This document shows positions 1 to 14,644 of a stretch of 64,000 nucleotides of DNA, in pieces. A program made the position numbers and the translations under genes. Position 1 is the first letter of the stretch, and each line of letters opens with the position of its first letter. Below the pieces are notes generated by a model. The model was not told the origin of the DNA. It was given only the letters and a program-made list of their open reading frames with translations, and ran no database searches. The stretch spans positions 1,178,545-1,242,544 of the forward strand of contig NZ_LFIJ01000002.1 of the NCBI RefSeq assembly GCF_001187555.1. The letters are read 5' to 3'. Origin of the DNA: Gilvimarinus polysaccharolyticus. Lineage in GTDB: Bacteria; Pseudomonadota; Gammaproteobacteria; Pseudomonadales; Cellvibrionaceae.

Positions 1-599
1 CTACAGTTAATCCCCAGCCCGTGACAGCAGCGCTTGCCCCCCGCGACAATGAGGTGCTTGTGCCGCCAGAGAGGCTTGAGACAGTCCGCAGTAGTGCCGC
101 AGTAAAACCGCCTGCCGCCAGTGTACCCCAGATATTGTCTGTCGAAACTAAGCCAGTTGTTGAGCGGCAGGCGGACGCGGTGGCGCAAGCTCCTGTCTTA
201 ACGCCACTTGCAAGCGCTAAAAATACGGATAGCAGCGGTTTGGGTGCAAGCTCAGCCACACGGGCAGCTTCAAGCAGTAAAGCCCCTGTGGCGCCAGTTT
301 GGGCCAATGATGAGGCAGAAATTTTATCGTGGCCATCATCGGCTTACTCATTGCAAATACTGGGTGTGTCTAACCGAGATGCCGCTAAAGCTTATGTGCA
401 GCGGCAAGAAAACAAAGCGTATTTACGTATTATGGCAACGCAGCGCTCGGGCAAGCCTTGGTACATTGTGCTAGCAGGGCGATACGATTCAATAGCTAAA
501 GCAAAGCAGGCTGTATTAAATTTACCTGCTGCGCAAATACAAGCTGGGCCATGGCCAAGAAAGGTGGAGTCGTTGCAGCAAGAGATTCGAGCTAATTAA
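1..599 (+). CDS. SPOR-domain cell-division/envelope protein, C-terminal part (5' end outside window)
   Basis: The reading frame is open to the left edge (codons read T-V-N-P-Q-P before a GTG at 21), so this is the C-terminal part of a longer protein and the GTG is probably internal. What is visible is an Ala/Pro/Ser/Val-rich linker of about 100 residues and then a terminal SPOR-like domain (YSLQILGVSNRDAAKAYV ... WYIVLAGRYDS). SPOR domains bind denuded septal peptidoglycan. In many gammaproteobacteria a DamX-like AAA+SPOR gene follows aroB and precedes gltB, which matches this position, so a DamX-type product is likely. The ATPase part cannot be seen here. A strong hairpin terminator follows the stop codon. 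Confidence 0.75.
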   Translation, partial: TVNPQPVTAALAPRDNEVLVPPERLETVRSSAAVKPPAASVPQILSVETKPVVERQADAVAQAPVLTPLASAKNTDSSGLGASSATRAASSSKAPVAPVWANDEAEILSWPSSAYSLQILGVSNRDAAKAYVQRQENKAYLRIMATQRSGKPWYIVLAGRYDSIAKAKQAVLNLPAAQIQAGPWPRKVESLQQEIRAN

Positions 600-643
600 T
601 AAAGGTGAGCTAGAAGAGAGTGCATGACGAGTGAGGTAAAAAA

Positions 644-675
644 GGCACCAAAGAATTACTCTTTGGTGCCTTTTT
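644..675. terminator. Bidirectional Rho-independent terminator
   Basis: A 10-bp perfect stem (GGCACCAAAG, 644-653, with CTTTGGTGCC, 661-670) encloses a 7-base loop. It is flanked by an A run on the left and TTTTT on the right. It lies between two convergent genes, the SPOR protein and the minus-strand lipoprotein, and can serve both strands. Confidence 0.9.
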
Positions 676-679
676 AGGT

Positions 680-2650
680 TTAAGGGATGTAAACGAAAGA
701 CTCTACTTCTACTGCTCCCACGGTATATGTGGCAGTGGCCGTCGCGTCAGAGTTAGGTATTTCTACGTTGAGCCAAGCTGAGCCAAAAGTTGATTTTGTG
801 TCGCTTACCGTAATGGTTAGCGTTACTGTGGTACCTTCATTTGTGCCACCAGCTGCTTCAGGGGTAACGCTGGCGGTAATTAGGTCATTATTTGTCCCTG
901 TGCTAATTTTGGTGCCGCTAGGAAGGCCATTACCATTGGTGTCTGCCAGCATCATGGTAAAGGACTGTGTTTTGATATTTGTCATGCTGACTTTGCCGCT
1001 GGGTTGGCCTGGTAGGCGTCCGTCTGGCATGGTGAAGGGCGATTGTGCATAGCTTGTCATAATCAACCGCATGTCGGTTCTGATAAGCACGCTGTCGCGG
1101 CTGCAAAGGCCCGCCTGGGCGTCTACTTCACGGCATAAGCTGCCATCATAGATACCATTGCCGGGCTCGTAGTTGCCAGTGCCGGTATTGTTGATCGAGA
1201 TAACCTCTTCGGTAACGTCGCGCTGTCCGTCAAAGTTTCGATCAAAATAGGCTGAGCCTAGATCGTCACAGCCGAACGTTCTACTTGCTGCCCCAGAGAG
1301 GGGGGTGGCCCATTGACAGACTGCTTCACGATTTGGGCTATCGGCGGTGTAGAAAAGGTCGGTGTCGTGGTCGTACAGGCCGTTTTGGTTTAAGTCGACA
1401 AATGATTCGTTACCTAGGGTGGAGGCCATAATGATTACACGGCCATTGCGGCAGTCGCTGTCGTCGCCTGCGATATCGCCATTGGGGCATACAAACGCCC
1501 AAAGGTCCTCATCAAATGTCACTTGATCCTCGGCGTAGATTTGGCCAGAGCTTCTCCAAGTAACTGAGCACATGCCTGGGGTACCAAAAGCCTCTTCACC
1601 TTCGTTATTTATCACAATGCCGGTAAAGCAAACGGGTGCTATTGTGCCTCCCTTAGAGGTGAAGTAAACGGGGGTTCTATTGGGTACGGGATTGCTAAAC
1701 GCATCGGATAAATCGACCGTAATTTCTGATTCGATATTATTGGTGTTCCAAGCGACAGGGTAAAGATCGGTTGCTGCGATGCTTATTCCCTTTTGCTCAG
1801 GAAGGCCTGTTGACACCACAAGTTCGTTAGATTGGCTGCTTACCCCAGTGTCCGTAGTGGCAGTAATCCGTACGCTGGTGGGGGCGGTGCCCGATTGTAC
1901 CGTGGCGCTTACGTAGCCATCACTGCCGGAGATATCGCTGTCGTTTACTAGTTTTAAGCCGCCGGCGGTAGTGTTGAGCTGAAAGTTTACTCCAACGCCT
2001 TTTACCGCAGCTCCAGTGGTTCCGAGTATTTTAAAGCGAACGATTGAGATCTCGTTACCGCCGGTACCTTTTAATGCAATGTAGTTAGGCGATGCGTCGG
2101 TAAAAGAGATACTTGTTACCGTGTCGGCTTCGATGTTGAGACTGGTGGAGGCACTAATAAGGCCACCACCAAAGGTGGTTGATGCTGTAATGCTGTCTTC
2201 GCCGATACAGCCATTGGCTGTGTAGCGCACGTTTGCTTGGCCGTTATTGGTCGCAACGACATTGCTGGCGGTATCGTCGGTGTTGTCTAAACCGTTTATC
2301 GGCTCGATTAGAGATTCGCCCGACGCTATGCAGGGGGAGTTGAAGGTGACTTGCGCGCTATCGATAATGAGTGAGCCGGCCTCAACGATATTCACTGTCA
2401 ATACCGCGCTGCCACCAGCGGAGAGGGCGCTATCACCAATCTCTGTGCCAATTTCGCCGGCAACAAACGAGTCGCCTGAGCCGTTGCCTATTTGCGCAAC
2501 GGTGTTGCCGGTGCCGCCACCAGAGCCTCCACCGCCGACGTTATCGAGAGCTGTTCCGCTGCTGCCGCCACCACAGGCTGCAAGGCCCATGCAAAGGGCA
2601 AGCGCTGAGGTTAACTGTAGTGTCGTTGACCCAAGTTGTTTTATCCGCAT
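680..2650 (-). CDS. Secreted lipoprotein with Ig-like (invasin/Big-1-type) repeats
   Basis: 656-residue predicted lipoprotein. The N-terminus is a signal peptide ending in a lipobox (LAAC) followed by a Gly/Ser-rich linker (GGGSSG). The body looks like repeated beta-sandwich modules of the bacterial Ig-like type: blocks such as ALSAGGSAVLTVNIVEAG near residues 75-95, and ADTNGNGLPSGTKIS near 560. Three Asp/Asn-rich stretches (DLNQNGLYD, DRNFDGQRD, DTNGNG) resemble calcium-binding EF-hand or dockerin-like loops. An AGGA motif precedes the ATG. Known Ig-like proteins of this kind are surface-exposed and often adhesive; the function here is not established. It stands alone on the minus strand between the SPOR gene and gltB. 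Confidence 0.7.
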   Translation of the reverse strand: MRIKQLGSTTLQLTSALALCMGLAACGGGSSGTALDNVGGGGSGGGTGNTVAQIGNGSGDSFVAGEIGTEIGDSALSAGGSAVLTVNIVEAGSLIIDSAQVTFNSPCIASGESLIEPINGLDNTDDTASNVVATNNGQANVRYTANGCIGEDSITASTTFGGGLISASTSLNIEADTVTSISFTDASPNYIALKGTGGNEISIVRFKILGTTGAAVKGVGVNFQLNTTAGGLKLVNDSDISGSDGYVSATVQSGTAPTSVRITATTDTGVSSQSNELVVSTGLPEQKGISIAATDLYPVAWNTNNIESEITVDLSDAFSNPVPNRTPVYFTSKGGTIAPVCFTGIVINNEGEEAFGTPGMCSVTWRSSGQIYAEDQVTFDEDLWAFVCPNGDIAGDDSDCRNGRVIIMASTLGNESFVDLNQNGLYDHDTDLFYTADSPNREAVCQWATPLSGAASRTFGCDDLGSAYFDRNFDGQRDVTEEVISINNTGTGNYEPGNGIYDGSLCREVDAQAGLCSRDSVLIRTDMRLIMTSYAQSPFTMPDGRLPGQPSGKVSMTNIKTQSFTMMLADTNGNGLPSGTKISTGTNNDLITASVTPEAAGGTNEGTTVTLTITVSDTKSTFGSAWLNVEIPNSDATATATYTVGAVEVESFVYIP

Positions 2651-3129
2651 GTTGAATTCCTGATTGCCGGCGTTGTGTTTTTATGGCCGCTGCAGCGCCG
2701 CATATACCGCCAATGACGGGGTGCTGCACACTTAAGCGTGGGCTTTATAGAGAATAAGGCCCTTAATATTTAGTTGTATCGCCTAAATTAGCGTAAATCG
2801 CGAGCAGGATAAAGGCCCAATTAGGCGAAAAAGAGGAATAATGGCACATTTTCATAAAATTCTTTTGTTTTCAGGCGATTGTTGATGGTTCTGCGAGTAA
2901 ATTCTCACTTGCGTTGATAATTGATCTGTCTTTTTTTAGCGCTTTGCTAATGACTGTTGCGGCGCATATATGTCATTTTTTAGTTGCCTAGTCGTTTTTA
3001 GGCGAGTAGTATCCTTCGCCCAAATAAAAAAAAGCCCCTCTTGCGTAGGGGCTTTTTTGTCGGCGTACTGTTTATGTGTGTTTTTGGCATGTCAGTCGCT
3101 GTTACAGTTACTGATATTGAGAGGCGACT
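2651..3129. other. Long intergenic region: divergent promoter area and gltB leader
   Basis: This 479-base gap separates the lipoprotein start from the gltB start. It is AT-rich, shows no convincing ORF, and must hold divergent promoters, although no clean sigma-70 pair could be fixed by eye. Near the gltB end there are two small hairpins that share bases: GCCTA/TAGGC at 2986-3003 and GGCGA/TCGCC at 3001-3020. A full terminator hairpin at 3032-3054 follows, then 70-odd bases to gltB. This suggests either an upstream short transcript or a leader that can terminate early. Confidence 0.5.
3032..3058 (+). terminator. Rho-independent terminator in the gltB leader
   Basis: Stem AAGCCCCT (3032-3039) and AGGGGCTT (3047-3054) with a 7-base loop, preceded by an A run and followed by T6. 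No protein gene on the plus strand ends just upstream, and gltB starts at 3130. It therefore terminates either a non-coding transcript or the gltB leader itself. Confidence 0.8.
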
Positions 3130-9037
<5,908 letters not shown>

Positions 9038-9041
9038 GTGT

Positions 9042-9069
9042 AAAAGCCGGTCTTTGGATCGGCTTTTTT
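9042..9069 (+). terminator. Rho-independent terminator after gltBD
   Basis: Stem AAAAGCCGGTC (9042-9052) pairs with GATCGGCTTTT (9057-9067, one G-T pair) around a TTTG loop and is followed by more T. It ends the gltBD operon, so hemE needs its own promoter in 9070-9182. Confidence 0.9.
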
Positions 9070-9182
9070 GTAATTGGGGTATCATCCCTAGGCCGAATGT
9101 AGCGGGATGAGTGAAGTGAGGCCTCGTCCAAGACTGCTTGCTAGATACCAAGATAAACGCCTCAGTGGATACCCAATAGATC

Positions 9183-10247
9183 ATGAGCCAACTTAAGAAC
9201 GATCGTTTTTTGCGTGCGCTGCTGCGCGAGCCCGTCGATGTAACGCCAGTATGGATGATGCGCCAGGCGGGTCGTTATTTGCCCGAGTACCGTGCCAGCC
9301 GTGAGCGTGCCGGTAATTTCATGGGGCTGTGTGGTAATCCCGAGATGGCCTGTGAGGTTACCCTGCAGCCGCTTGAACGCTACCCACTAGACGCTGCTAT
9401 CTTGTTCTCGGATATCCTGACAATTCCCGACGCCATGGGGTTGGGGCTTTATTTTGAGGTCGGCGAAGGTCCCAAGTTTAAAAAACCGGTACGCACTGAG
9501 GCGGATATTAACGCTCTGCAGGTGATTGATCCGGCGCAAGACTTACCTTATGTCACCGATGCGGTGAAGCTGATTCGTCGAGAGCTTAATGGCCGCGTGC
9601 CGTTAATTGGCTTTTCTGGCAGCCCTTGGACGCTTGCAACCTACATGATTGAGGGTGGCTCTAGCCGCGATTTTCGGCGCGCTAAGCAAATGTTGTATAA
9701 CCAGCCCGAACTGATGCATCAGCTGCTCAATACGCTCGCCGAGTCGGTGATCGTTTATTTAAACGCTCAAATTGAGGCGGGCGCGCAAGCTGTGCAAATA
9801 TTTGATACATGGGGCGGTGCGCTGTCTCATAGCGCTTATCAAGAGTTCTCGCTTAATTATTTGGATAAAATTGTAAAAGGCCTGATCCGCGAGCGAGAAG
9901 GGCGTCGCGTGCCAGTTATCTTGTTTACCAAAGGAGGCGGCCAGTGGCTTGAAGCTATGGCCGACACAGGCGCTGATGCTCTGGGGCTGGATTGGACGAC
10001 CGATATAGGCGCTGCGCGTGCGCGGGTGGGCTCACAGGTGGCGCTGCAGGGCAATATGGACCCTACGATCTTATACGCTAAGCCCGACCGAATTCGTGCG
10101 GAGGTGGGCGCGATATTGCAGTCGTACGGTTCAGGCCCCGGTCATATCTTTAATTTGGGGCACGGCATCACTCCCGAGGTGGATCCAGAGCACGCAGGTG
10201 CATTTATACGAGCAGTTCACGATTTATCGCAACAGTATCACGCTTAA
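9183..10247 (+). CDS. hemE: Uroporphyrinogen decarboxylase
   Basis: 354 residues, the normal length. The enzyme removes four carboxyl groups from uroporphyrinogen III to give coproporphyrinogen III in haem synthesis, in the cytoplasm and without a cofactor. The N-terminal signature [16 protein letters not shown] contains the substrate-binding arginines R27 and R31. The second signature [17 protein letters not shown] and the C-terminal NLGHGI motif are present. The ATG at 9183 has only a weak ribosome site. A separate transcription unit is likely, since a terminator precedes it and a long inverted repeat follows. Confidence 0.97.
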   Translation: MSQLKNDRFLRALLREPVDVTPVWMMRQAGRYLPEYRASRERAGNFMGLCGNPEMACEVTLQPLERYPLDAAILFSDILTIPDAMGLGLYFEVGEGPKFKKPVRTEADINALQVIDPAQDLPYVTDAVKLIRRELNGRVPLIGFSGSPWTLATYMIEGGSSRDFRRAKQMLYNQPELMHQLLNTLAESVIVYLNAQIEAGAQAVQIFDTWGGALSHSAYQEFSLNYLDKIVKGLIREREGRRVPVILFTKGGGQWLEAMADTGADALGLDWTTDIGAARARVGSQVALQGNMDPTILYAKPDRIRAEVGAILQSYGSGPGHIFNLGHGITPEVDPEHAGAFIRAVHDLSQQYHA

Positions 10248-10346
10248 TACGCTGCATCTGGCGCCACTTGTTATTATTGAGTACACTGCGTTATCGGTAA
10301 CAGTCATGTGTATCATGTCAGGAGCACCGGTGGTTTATTAGGTGTT

Positions 10347-10387
10347 AATCAAGCGGCGTCCTAGCAATTCTTTGGCGCCGCTTGATT
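10347..10387. terminator. Long inverted repeat after hemE, probable terminator
   Basis: A 12-bp perfect stem (AATCAAGCGGCG, 10347-10358, with CGCCGCTTGATT, 10376-10387) has a 17-base loop. Only a short T-rich tail follows, so termination may be partial. It lies between hemE and the HD-GYP gene. Confidence 0.6.
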
Positions 10388-10434
10388 TGTGTATGGTGAG
10401 CAGCAGGCCCCGAAATGGGCTGTGAGGGTGCAAC

Positions 10435-11808
10435 GTGGGAATAAAACAGGTTAAGTTAAGCGTAAACGAGCTAACTATCGGCATGTATGTGTCGGGGTTG
10501 GATCGTCCGTGGACGCAAACGCCATTCCCACTACAAGGCTTTTACATTCGTGATATCGATGAGCTGAAAAGACTCAAAAGTCTGTGCAATCATGTTTATA
10601 TCGATGTGGTTAAAGGCCGCTCCCCAGTGGCTACTAAGCTGCGAAGTTACGATGGTGTCACAGGTGGAGGTAAGGGCTCATCGGCACGCCATGTTGCTAC
10701 CGCGCCAGTAAATGTGCCCGTTAAGCCCATTAAAGTTCGGCGCAATCTACATCCTGATATTAAACCGCTGGGGGGGGAGGTTAAAAAAGCCCGAGACTTA
10801 CATCAAAAAGTCTACTCGGCTGTGGCAGACGTACTTTCCCAACTAGATGCTGAAAAATTCTACGATATCCCAGTAGCCGAAACCCGACGCTTAGCCAGTG
10901 ATATGGTCGATAGCGTACTGCGCAACCCCGATGCTTTTACTTGGTTGTCACGGGTGCAGGAGGCGGATGAATATACCTATAGCCATGCGTTGCGCTCGTC
11001 TGTTTGGGCAATATTATTTGGTCGTCATATTGGGCTAGAAAAACGTGAGCTGGATATTCTGGCCATGGGGGTTTTGCTTAAAGATGTAGGTAAAACTAAG
11101 CTGCCACACGAACTGATTATTAAGAGTGACCGCAGTCCCGATGAGCAAGAGCAGTATGAATCTTTTGTCGAGCTTGGTGTTGCGCTACTGAAAAGTGCCG
11201 AGGGGATGGAGCCACGTGTGGTTAGTGTGGTGCGCACCCATTGTGAACGTTTAAACGGCAGCGGTTTTCCGCAGCATTTGGTGGGTGATAAAATTCCATT
11301 GCTCGGAAAAATTGCCGGTATTGTAACGTTTTACGATACGGTGATTACGCCTCGTGGGGCGAGTGTGCCTATTGCACCGTCTAAAGCGGTTGCACGGCTT
11401 TACGAGCTGCGCAATGTGCAGTTTCAAGAAGATCTTGTGGTCGAGTTTATTCGCGCAATTGGCCTATACCCAACGGGTACGTTAGTCGAGCTAAATACTG
11501 GCGAAGTTGGGGTGGTGGTTGAGCAAAACTTTGACCGGCGTTTAAAGCCCAAAGTGATGATCGTGATTGATGCGCTAAAGCAGCCATTAAAAACCCCCAA
11601 ATTGCTGGACTTGGCGATTGATGATCGCACCAAACAATCATTGATTGATTCAGGTAAGGTATCGCTAGAGGACGTGCAAAAGGTTGAGATAGCGCGCGAC
11701 TTAGAGCCCGGCAGTTTTGATGTGGATATTATCGCTATACGTGATAACTACCTACTCGCCACTGAGAAAAAAGGTTTGCTGGCTTTGCTTGGGCGCTTTA
11801 AACGTTAG
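10435..11808 (+). CDS. Degenerate HD-GYP protein with N-terminal DUF3391 domain
   Basis: 457 residues from a GTG start preceded by GAGGG. The N-terminal region (residues 5-65, KLSVNELTIGMYVSGLDRPW) is a DUF3391 domain. Residues about 175-340 align with an HD-GYP phosphodiesterase domain, the family that hydrolyses cyclic di-GMP. Active-site residues are widely altered. The HD pair reads K216-D217 (LLKDVGK), the HHE segment reads H269-C270-E271, GYP is GFP (277-279), and the usual Asp of the ADxYD segment is T298. H184 and D217 remain. A working binuclear metal site is therefore unlikely, and the protein may act as a c-di-GMP receptor or scaffold. Residues 380-457 form a further C-terminal extension. 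Confidence 0.85.
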   Translation: MGIKQVKLSVNELTIGMYVSGLDRPWTQTPFPLQGFYIRDIDELKRLKSLCNHVYIDVVKGRSPVATKLRSYDGVTGGGKGSSARHVATAPVNVPVKPIKVRRNLHPDIKPLGGEVKKARDLHQKVYSAVADVLSQLDAEKFYDIPVAETRRLASDMVDSVLRNPDAFTWLSRVQEADEYTYSHALRSSVWAILFGRHIGLEKRELDILAMGVLLKDVGKTKLPHELIIKSDRSPDEQEQYESFVELGVALLKSAEGMEPRVVSVVRTHCERLNGSGFPQHLVGDKIPLLGKIAGIVTFYDTVITPRGASVPIAPSKAVARLYELRNVQFQEDLVVEFIRAIGLYPTGTLVELNTGEVGVVVEQNFDRRLKPKVMIVIDALKQPLKTPKLLDLAIDDRTKQSLIDSGKVSLEDVQKVEIARDLEPGSFDVDIIAIRDNYLLATEKKGLLALLGRFKR

Positions 11809-11863
11809 CCCCCAAGCTTTCGGCTTGTAGTTTTAGCCTCCATTACGGGTCTTGAGGATTTGC

Positions 11864-12733
11864 TTAATTCTTTCTAGTTATCGTCTTGCCCATCGCTTCG
11901 CCCATGCGTGTCATGGTTTCTGCGCTAAAATTATCACTCCATTCAACGTGACCTTTGCCAAATAACACTATTGCCGTGGAGCCTAGCTTAAAGCGGCCCA
12001 TTTCAGCACCCTTTAGCAGTGTAATGGGATTGCTTGAGTTAACGTTGTAGTGAGTGGTGGCAACTCGTCGTTTAAATGGAGCCACCTCGCCGGCCCACAC
12101 CGTCTCGATGCCCGCTACGATCATAGCGCCAACCAACACTACAGCCATGGGGCCTGCATCGGTATCAAAAATACACACGGCGCGCTCATTGCGAGCAAAT
12201 AACCGCGGTACTTCGCGGGCAGTAGCGCTATTAACAGAAAATAAGTCACCGGGAATAACGATCATCTGCCGCAAGCGCCCTGTCAATGGCATGTGCACGC
12301 GATGGTAATCTTTAGGTGATAAGTAAACGGTGGCAAAGCTGCCGCCGGCAAACTCTGAAGCGAGCGCTTCATCGCCGCCAAGTAGCTCGCAGGCGCTGTA
12401 AAGCTGCCCTTTGGCTTGAAATATACGGCCGTCCTCGATATTGCCCAGCTGGCTAATGCTGCCGTCGGCGGGGCATACCACGCTGTTGTCTGCGGTATCT
12501 ATAGGGCGGGCATCGGCTTTTAAGGCGCGGGTAAAAAAATCGTTAAAACATGCGTAACTGGCAGGGTCTTCATTCAATGCCTGTGACATATCGACGTTAT
12601 AGCGTTTAATAAACCACTGAATAAATGTATTTTTAATGGTTTTATTGTGGCAACTTGCCAGCCTGCCAGCCAGCCGAGATAAGGCGTGCTGGGGAACAAG
12701 GTATTGCAGGCTGGTAAATAACTTATCATTCAT
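11864..12733 (-). CDS. psd: Phosphatidylserine decarboxylase proenzyme
   Basis: 289 residues, a typical Psd length. It converts phosphatidylserine to phosphatidylethanolamine at the inner membrane. The self-cleavage site is FKLGSTAIVLFGKG near residue 255: cleavage before the Ser makes the pyruvoyl group of the alpha chain. The YLSPKDYHRVHMP segment, with its conserved Asp-His, is present. The ATG is preceded by AGGAA. It is divergent from the MBL-fold gene, with which it shares an intergenic region of about 157 bases, and convergent with the HD-GYP gene. Confidence 0.97.
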   Translation of the reverse strand: MNDKLFTSLQYLVPQHALSRLAGRLASCHNKTIKNTFIQWFIKRYNVDMSQALNEDPASYACFNDFFTRALKADARPIDTADNSVVCPADGSISQLGNIEDGRIFQAKGQLYSACELLGGDEALASEFAGGSFATVYLSPKDYHRVHMPLTGRLRQMIVIPGDLFSVNSATAREVPRLFARNERAVCIFDTDAGPMAVVLVGAMIVAGIETVWAGEVAPFKRRVATTHYNVNSSNPITLLKGAEMGRFKLGSTAIVLFGKGHVEWSDNFSAETMTRMGEAMGKTITRKN

Positions 12734-12890
12734 ATGGTTTTTCCTGTGGGCTCACGTGCGGCTAAATCGCGCAGGTGTATGCTACCAGAGATTTACTGTT
12801 GCGGCGTTCTCCCGTTGGTCACTGGCTGTTAAACTGCTGCCTTTGTTGGTCGCGGCTATTATCGCTTTTATTATCAATGTTGAGGTTTGT

Positions 12891-13541
12891 GTGCTTCAGT
12901 TTCAAATTATTCCCGTAACGCATTATCAGCAAAATTGCTCGTTAATCTGGTGCGATCAAACACGCGAGGCCGCACTGGTTGACCCAGGCGGTGAACCGGA
13001 GCGTATTAAGCTGGTTGTGGCGCAAGCGGGGGTTCGAGTCACAAAGATTTTGCTTACTCACGGTCATCTGGATCACGTAGGCGCGGCAACAGCTCTGGCA
13101 GAGTATTATCAGGTGCCTATAGTCGGCCCTCACGTCGACGATACTTTTTGGCTTGAGATACTGGATAGACAAGCCCAAATGATGGGTTTTGATCAGGTGC
13201 CGCAAACAGTCACGCCTACTCAGTTTCTGACCGAAGACGATGTGATAAGCGTCGGGCACTGCTCGCTTCAGGTGCATCACTGCCCCGGTCACACTCCTGG
13301 TCATGTTGTCTTGGTCGACAGCGAAGCTCGTTTGGCCTTTGTGGGGGACGTGTTGTTTAAAGGTGCGGTAGGGCGTTCGGACTTTCCCCGTGGCGATCAC
13401 GCTACGTTGGTGCGATCGATCACCACTAAGCTTTGGCCGTTAGGTGATGACATTCGTTTTGTTCCGGGGCATGGGCCAATGTCGACTTTTGCTCACGAGC
13501 GTGCCCACAACCCTTTTGTGGCGGATAAAAACTTTGGCTGA
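12891..13541 (+). CDS. MBL-fold hydrolase, glyoxalase II-like (YcbL type)
   Basis: 216 residues. The GTG at 12891, five bases after TGAGG, is chosen because the protein then starts with the family's usual MLQFQIIPVT; the longer open frame overlaps psd. Zinc-binding motifs are THGHLDH (H57, H59, D61, H62), HCPGHTPGH and FVPGHGP, with an Asp in FVGDVLF. Short proteins of this group hydrolyse thioesters such as S-lactoylglutathione; the exact substrate here is unknown. The next gene starts inside its last codons, so the two are probably coupled. Confidence 0.88.
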   Translation: MLQFQIIPVTHYQQNCSLIWCDQTREAALVDPGGEPERIKLVVAQAGVRVTKILLTHGHLDHVGAATALAEYYQVPIVGPHVDDTFWLEILDRQAQMMGFDQVPQTVTPTQFLTEDDVISVGHCSLQVHHCPGHTPGHVVLVDSEARLAFVGDVLFKGAVGRSDFPRGDHATLVRSITTKLWPLGDDIRFVPGHGPMSTFAHERAHNPFVADKNFG

Positions 13542-14256
13542 TCGATCTGTCTTGCCTTGGCCTGTAGCTTACCAGTTGAGTGCACGGCGTCGTACGGTGA
13601 GTATTGAGGTGCGCGAGGGGCAGGTACGTGTGCTCGCTCCTAAAGGCGTTGCTCGTCGAGATTTACTGGCGATGCTGCAGGCTAAGCGTACTTGGATAGA
13701 CGCCAAGCTACTCCAACAGCAACAACGTATAGCTGCGCGTCCGCGCTACCAGTACCAAGCCGGTGAGTGCCTACCTTACTTGGGCGCAGAGTTAATACTC
13801 GAAGTGACGCAAGGTGTGCGAGCCAGTTGTAGGCGCGAGGGCGCAACATTGCAGGTGTGTTGGTCGGCACGTAGTGATAAAAGCGTTGCGGAGCAAGCTG
13901 CCCAGGCTGTTAATCAGTGGTATCGGCACGAGGCGCTGCGCGTATTGACCGCAAAAACTCAGCAGTTATGTGACTCTACGGGGCTTGTTTGTCACAGCGT
14001 GAGTGTCCGTGCCACACGTTCAAAGTGGGGGCACTGCACCTTTGATGGGCGCATCCAGTACAACTGGCAAATAGTGCTGGCTCCTGCGCCTGTGGTGGAT
14101 TATCTTGTAGCTCACGAGGTTAGTCATTTGCGTCACCATAATCATAGTCGCGCGTTTTGGCTTCACGTTCATACTATTTGCCCAGATTACCAACGTTTGC
14201 GTACTTGGCTACGCGACGAGGGTCACCGCCTGATATTACCGCCTTACGAGAGATAA
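13534..14256 (+). CDS. YgjP-like metallopeptidase-fold protein (DUF45)
   Basis: About 240 residues if translation begins at the TTG at 13534, which overlaps the stop of the MBL gene; the open frame continues upstream to 13444 but that part does not resemble the family. The zinc motif HEVSHLRHHNHSRAFW (HExxH plus a downstream His/Trp) and the KWGHCTFDGRIQYNW segment are typical of DUF45/YgjP. E. coli YgjP has been reported to have UTP pyrophosphatase activity despite its peptidase-like fold. The substrate here is not known. It is co-directional with and close to its neighbours. Confidence 0.85.
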   Translation: MADRSVLPWPVAYQLSARRRTVSIEVREGQVRVLAPKGVARRDLLAMLQAKRTWIDAKLLQQQQRIAARPRYQYQAGECLPYLGAELILEVTQGVRASCRREGATLQVCWSARSDKSVAEQAAQAVNQWYRHEALRVLTAKTQQLCDSTGLVCHSVSVRATRSKWGHCTFDGRIQYNWQIVLAPAPVVDYLVAHEVSHLRHHNHSRAFWLHVHTICPDYQRLRTWLRDEGHRLILPPYER

Positions 14257-14261
14257 ACACC

Positions 14262-14624
14262 ATGGAACCATTATCGGACGATTTTGAAGAGAACGCAGAT
14301 CGCTTTATTGTTGAGGCAATCGCAACAGGGTGCGTTTGGGGGCTAGAGGGCCCCGACGGTTGGGCTCTGTGCGGCTCTGAAAAACGCGACGATATTGATG
14401 TGATGCCACTGTGGTCGTCACGAGAGCTGGCCGCGCTGCACTGCGTGGATGAGTGGCAAAGTTACCAAGCGCTGCCTATCGCCCTAGAAGAGCTGCTAGA
14501 GGATTGGTTGCCCGGAATGCACGAAGATGTCACCTTGGTTGGCATCAACTGGAACGAGGCGATGGAAGGCGAGGAGTGGGAGCCGCTAGACTTGTTAGCA
14601 GAGTTCGAACAAGAGCTTGGCTAA
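14262..14624 (+). CDS. DUF2750 family protein
   Basis: 120 residues from the ATG at 14262, six bases after the previous stop. The acidic protein has the DUF2750 pattern: GCVWGLEGPDGWALCGS, then MPLWSSRELAALHC and a closing acidic helix (LDLLAEFEQELG). The family is widespread but its function is unknown. It is likely the last gene of an operon with the MBL and YgjP genes. Confidence 0.75.
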   Translation: MEPLSDDFEENADRFIVEAIATGCVWGLEGPDGWALCGSEKRDDIDVMPLWSSRELAALHCVDEWQSYQALPIALEELLEDWLPGMHEDVTLVGINWNEAMEGEEWEPLDLLAEFEQELG

Positions 14625-14644
14625 AATGTGTTAAAAGTAAGCTG

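Noticed and set aside
2664-3129. Glutamine riboswitch upstream of gltB
   Set aside because: The known glnA RNA motif is found mainly in cyanobacteria and marine metagenomes and its conserved bases were not seen here.
12636-12890. N-terminal extension of the MBL-fold protein
   Set aside because: The upstream part overlaps psd on the other strand and does not resemble the family; GTG 12891 with TGAGG gives the normal start.
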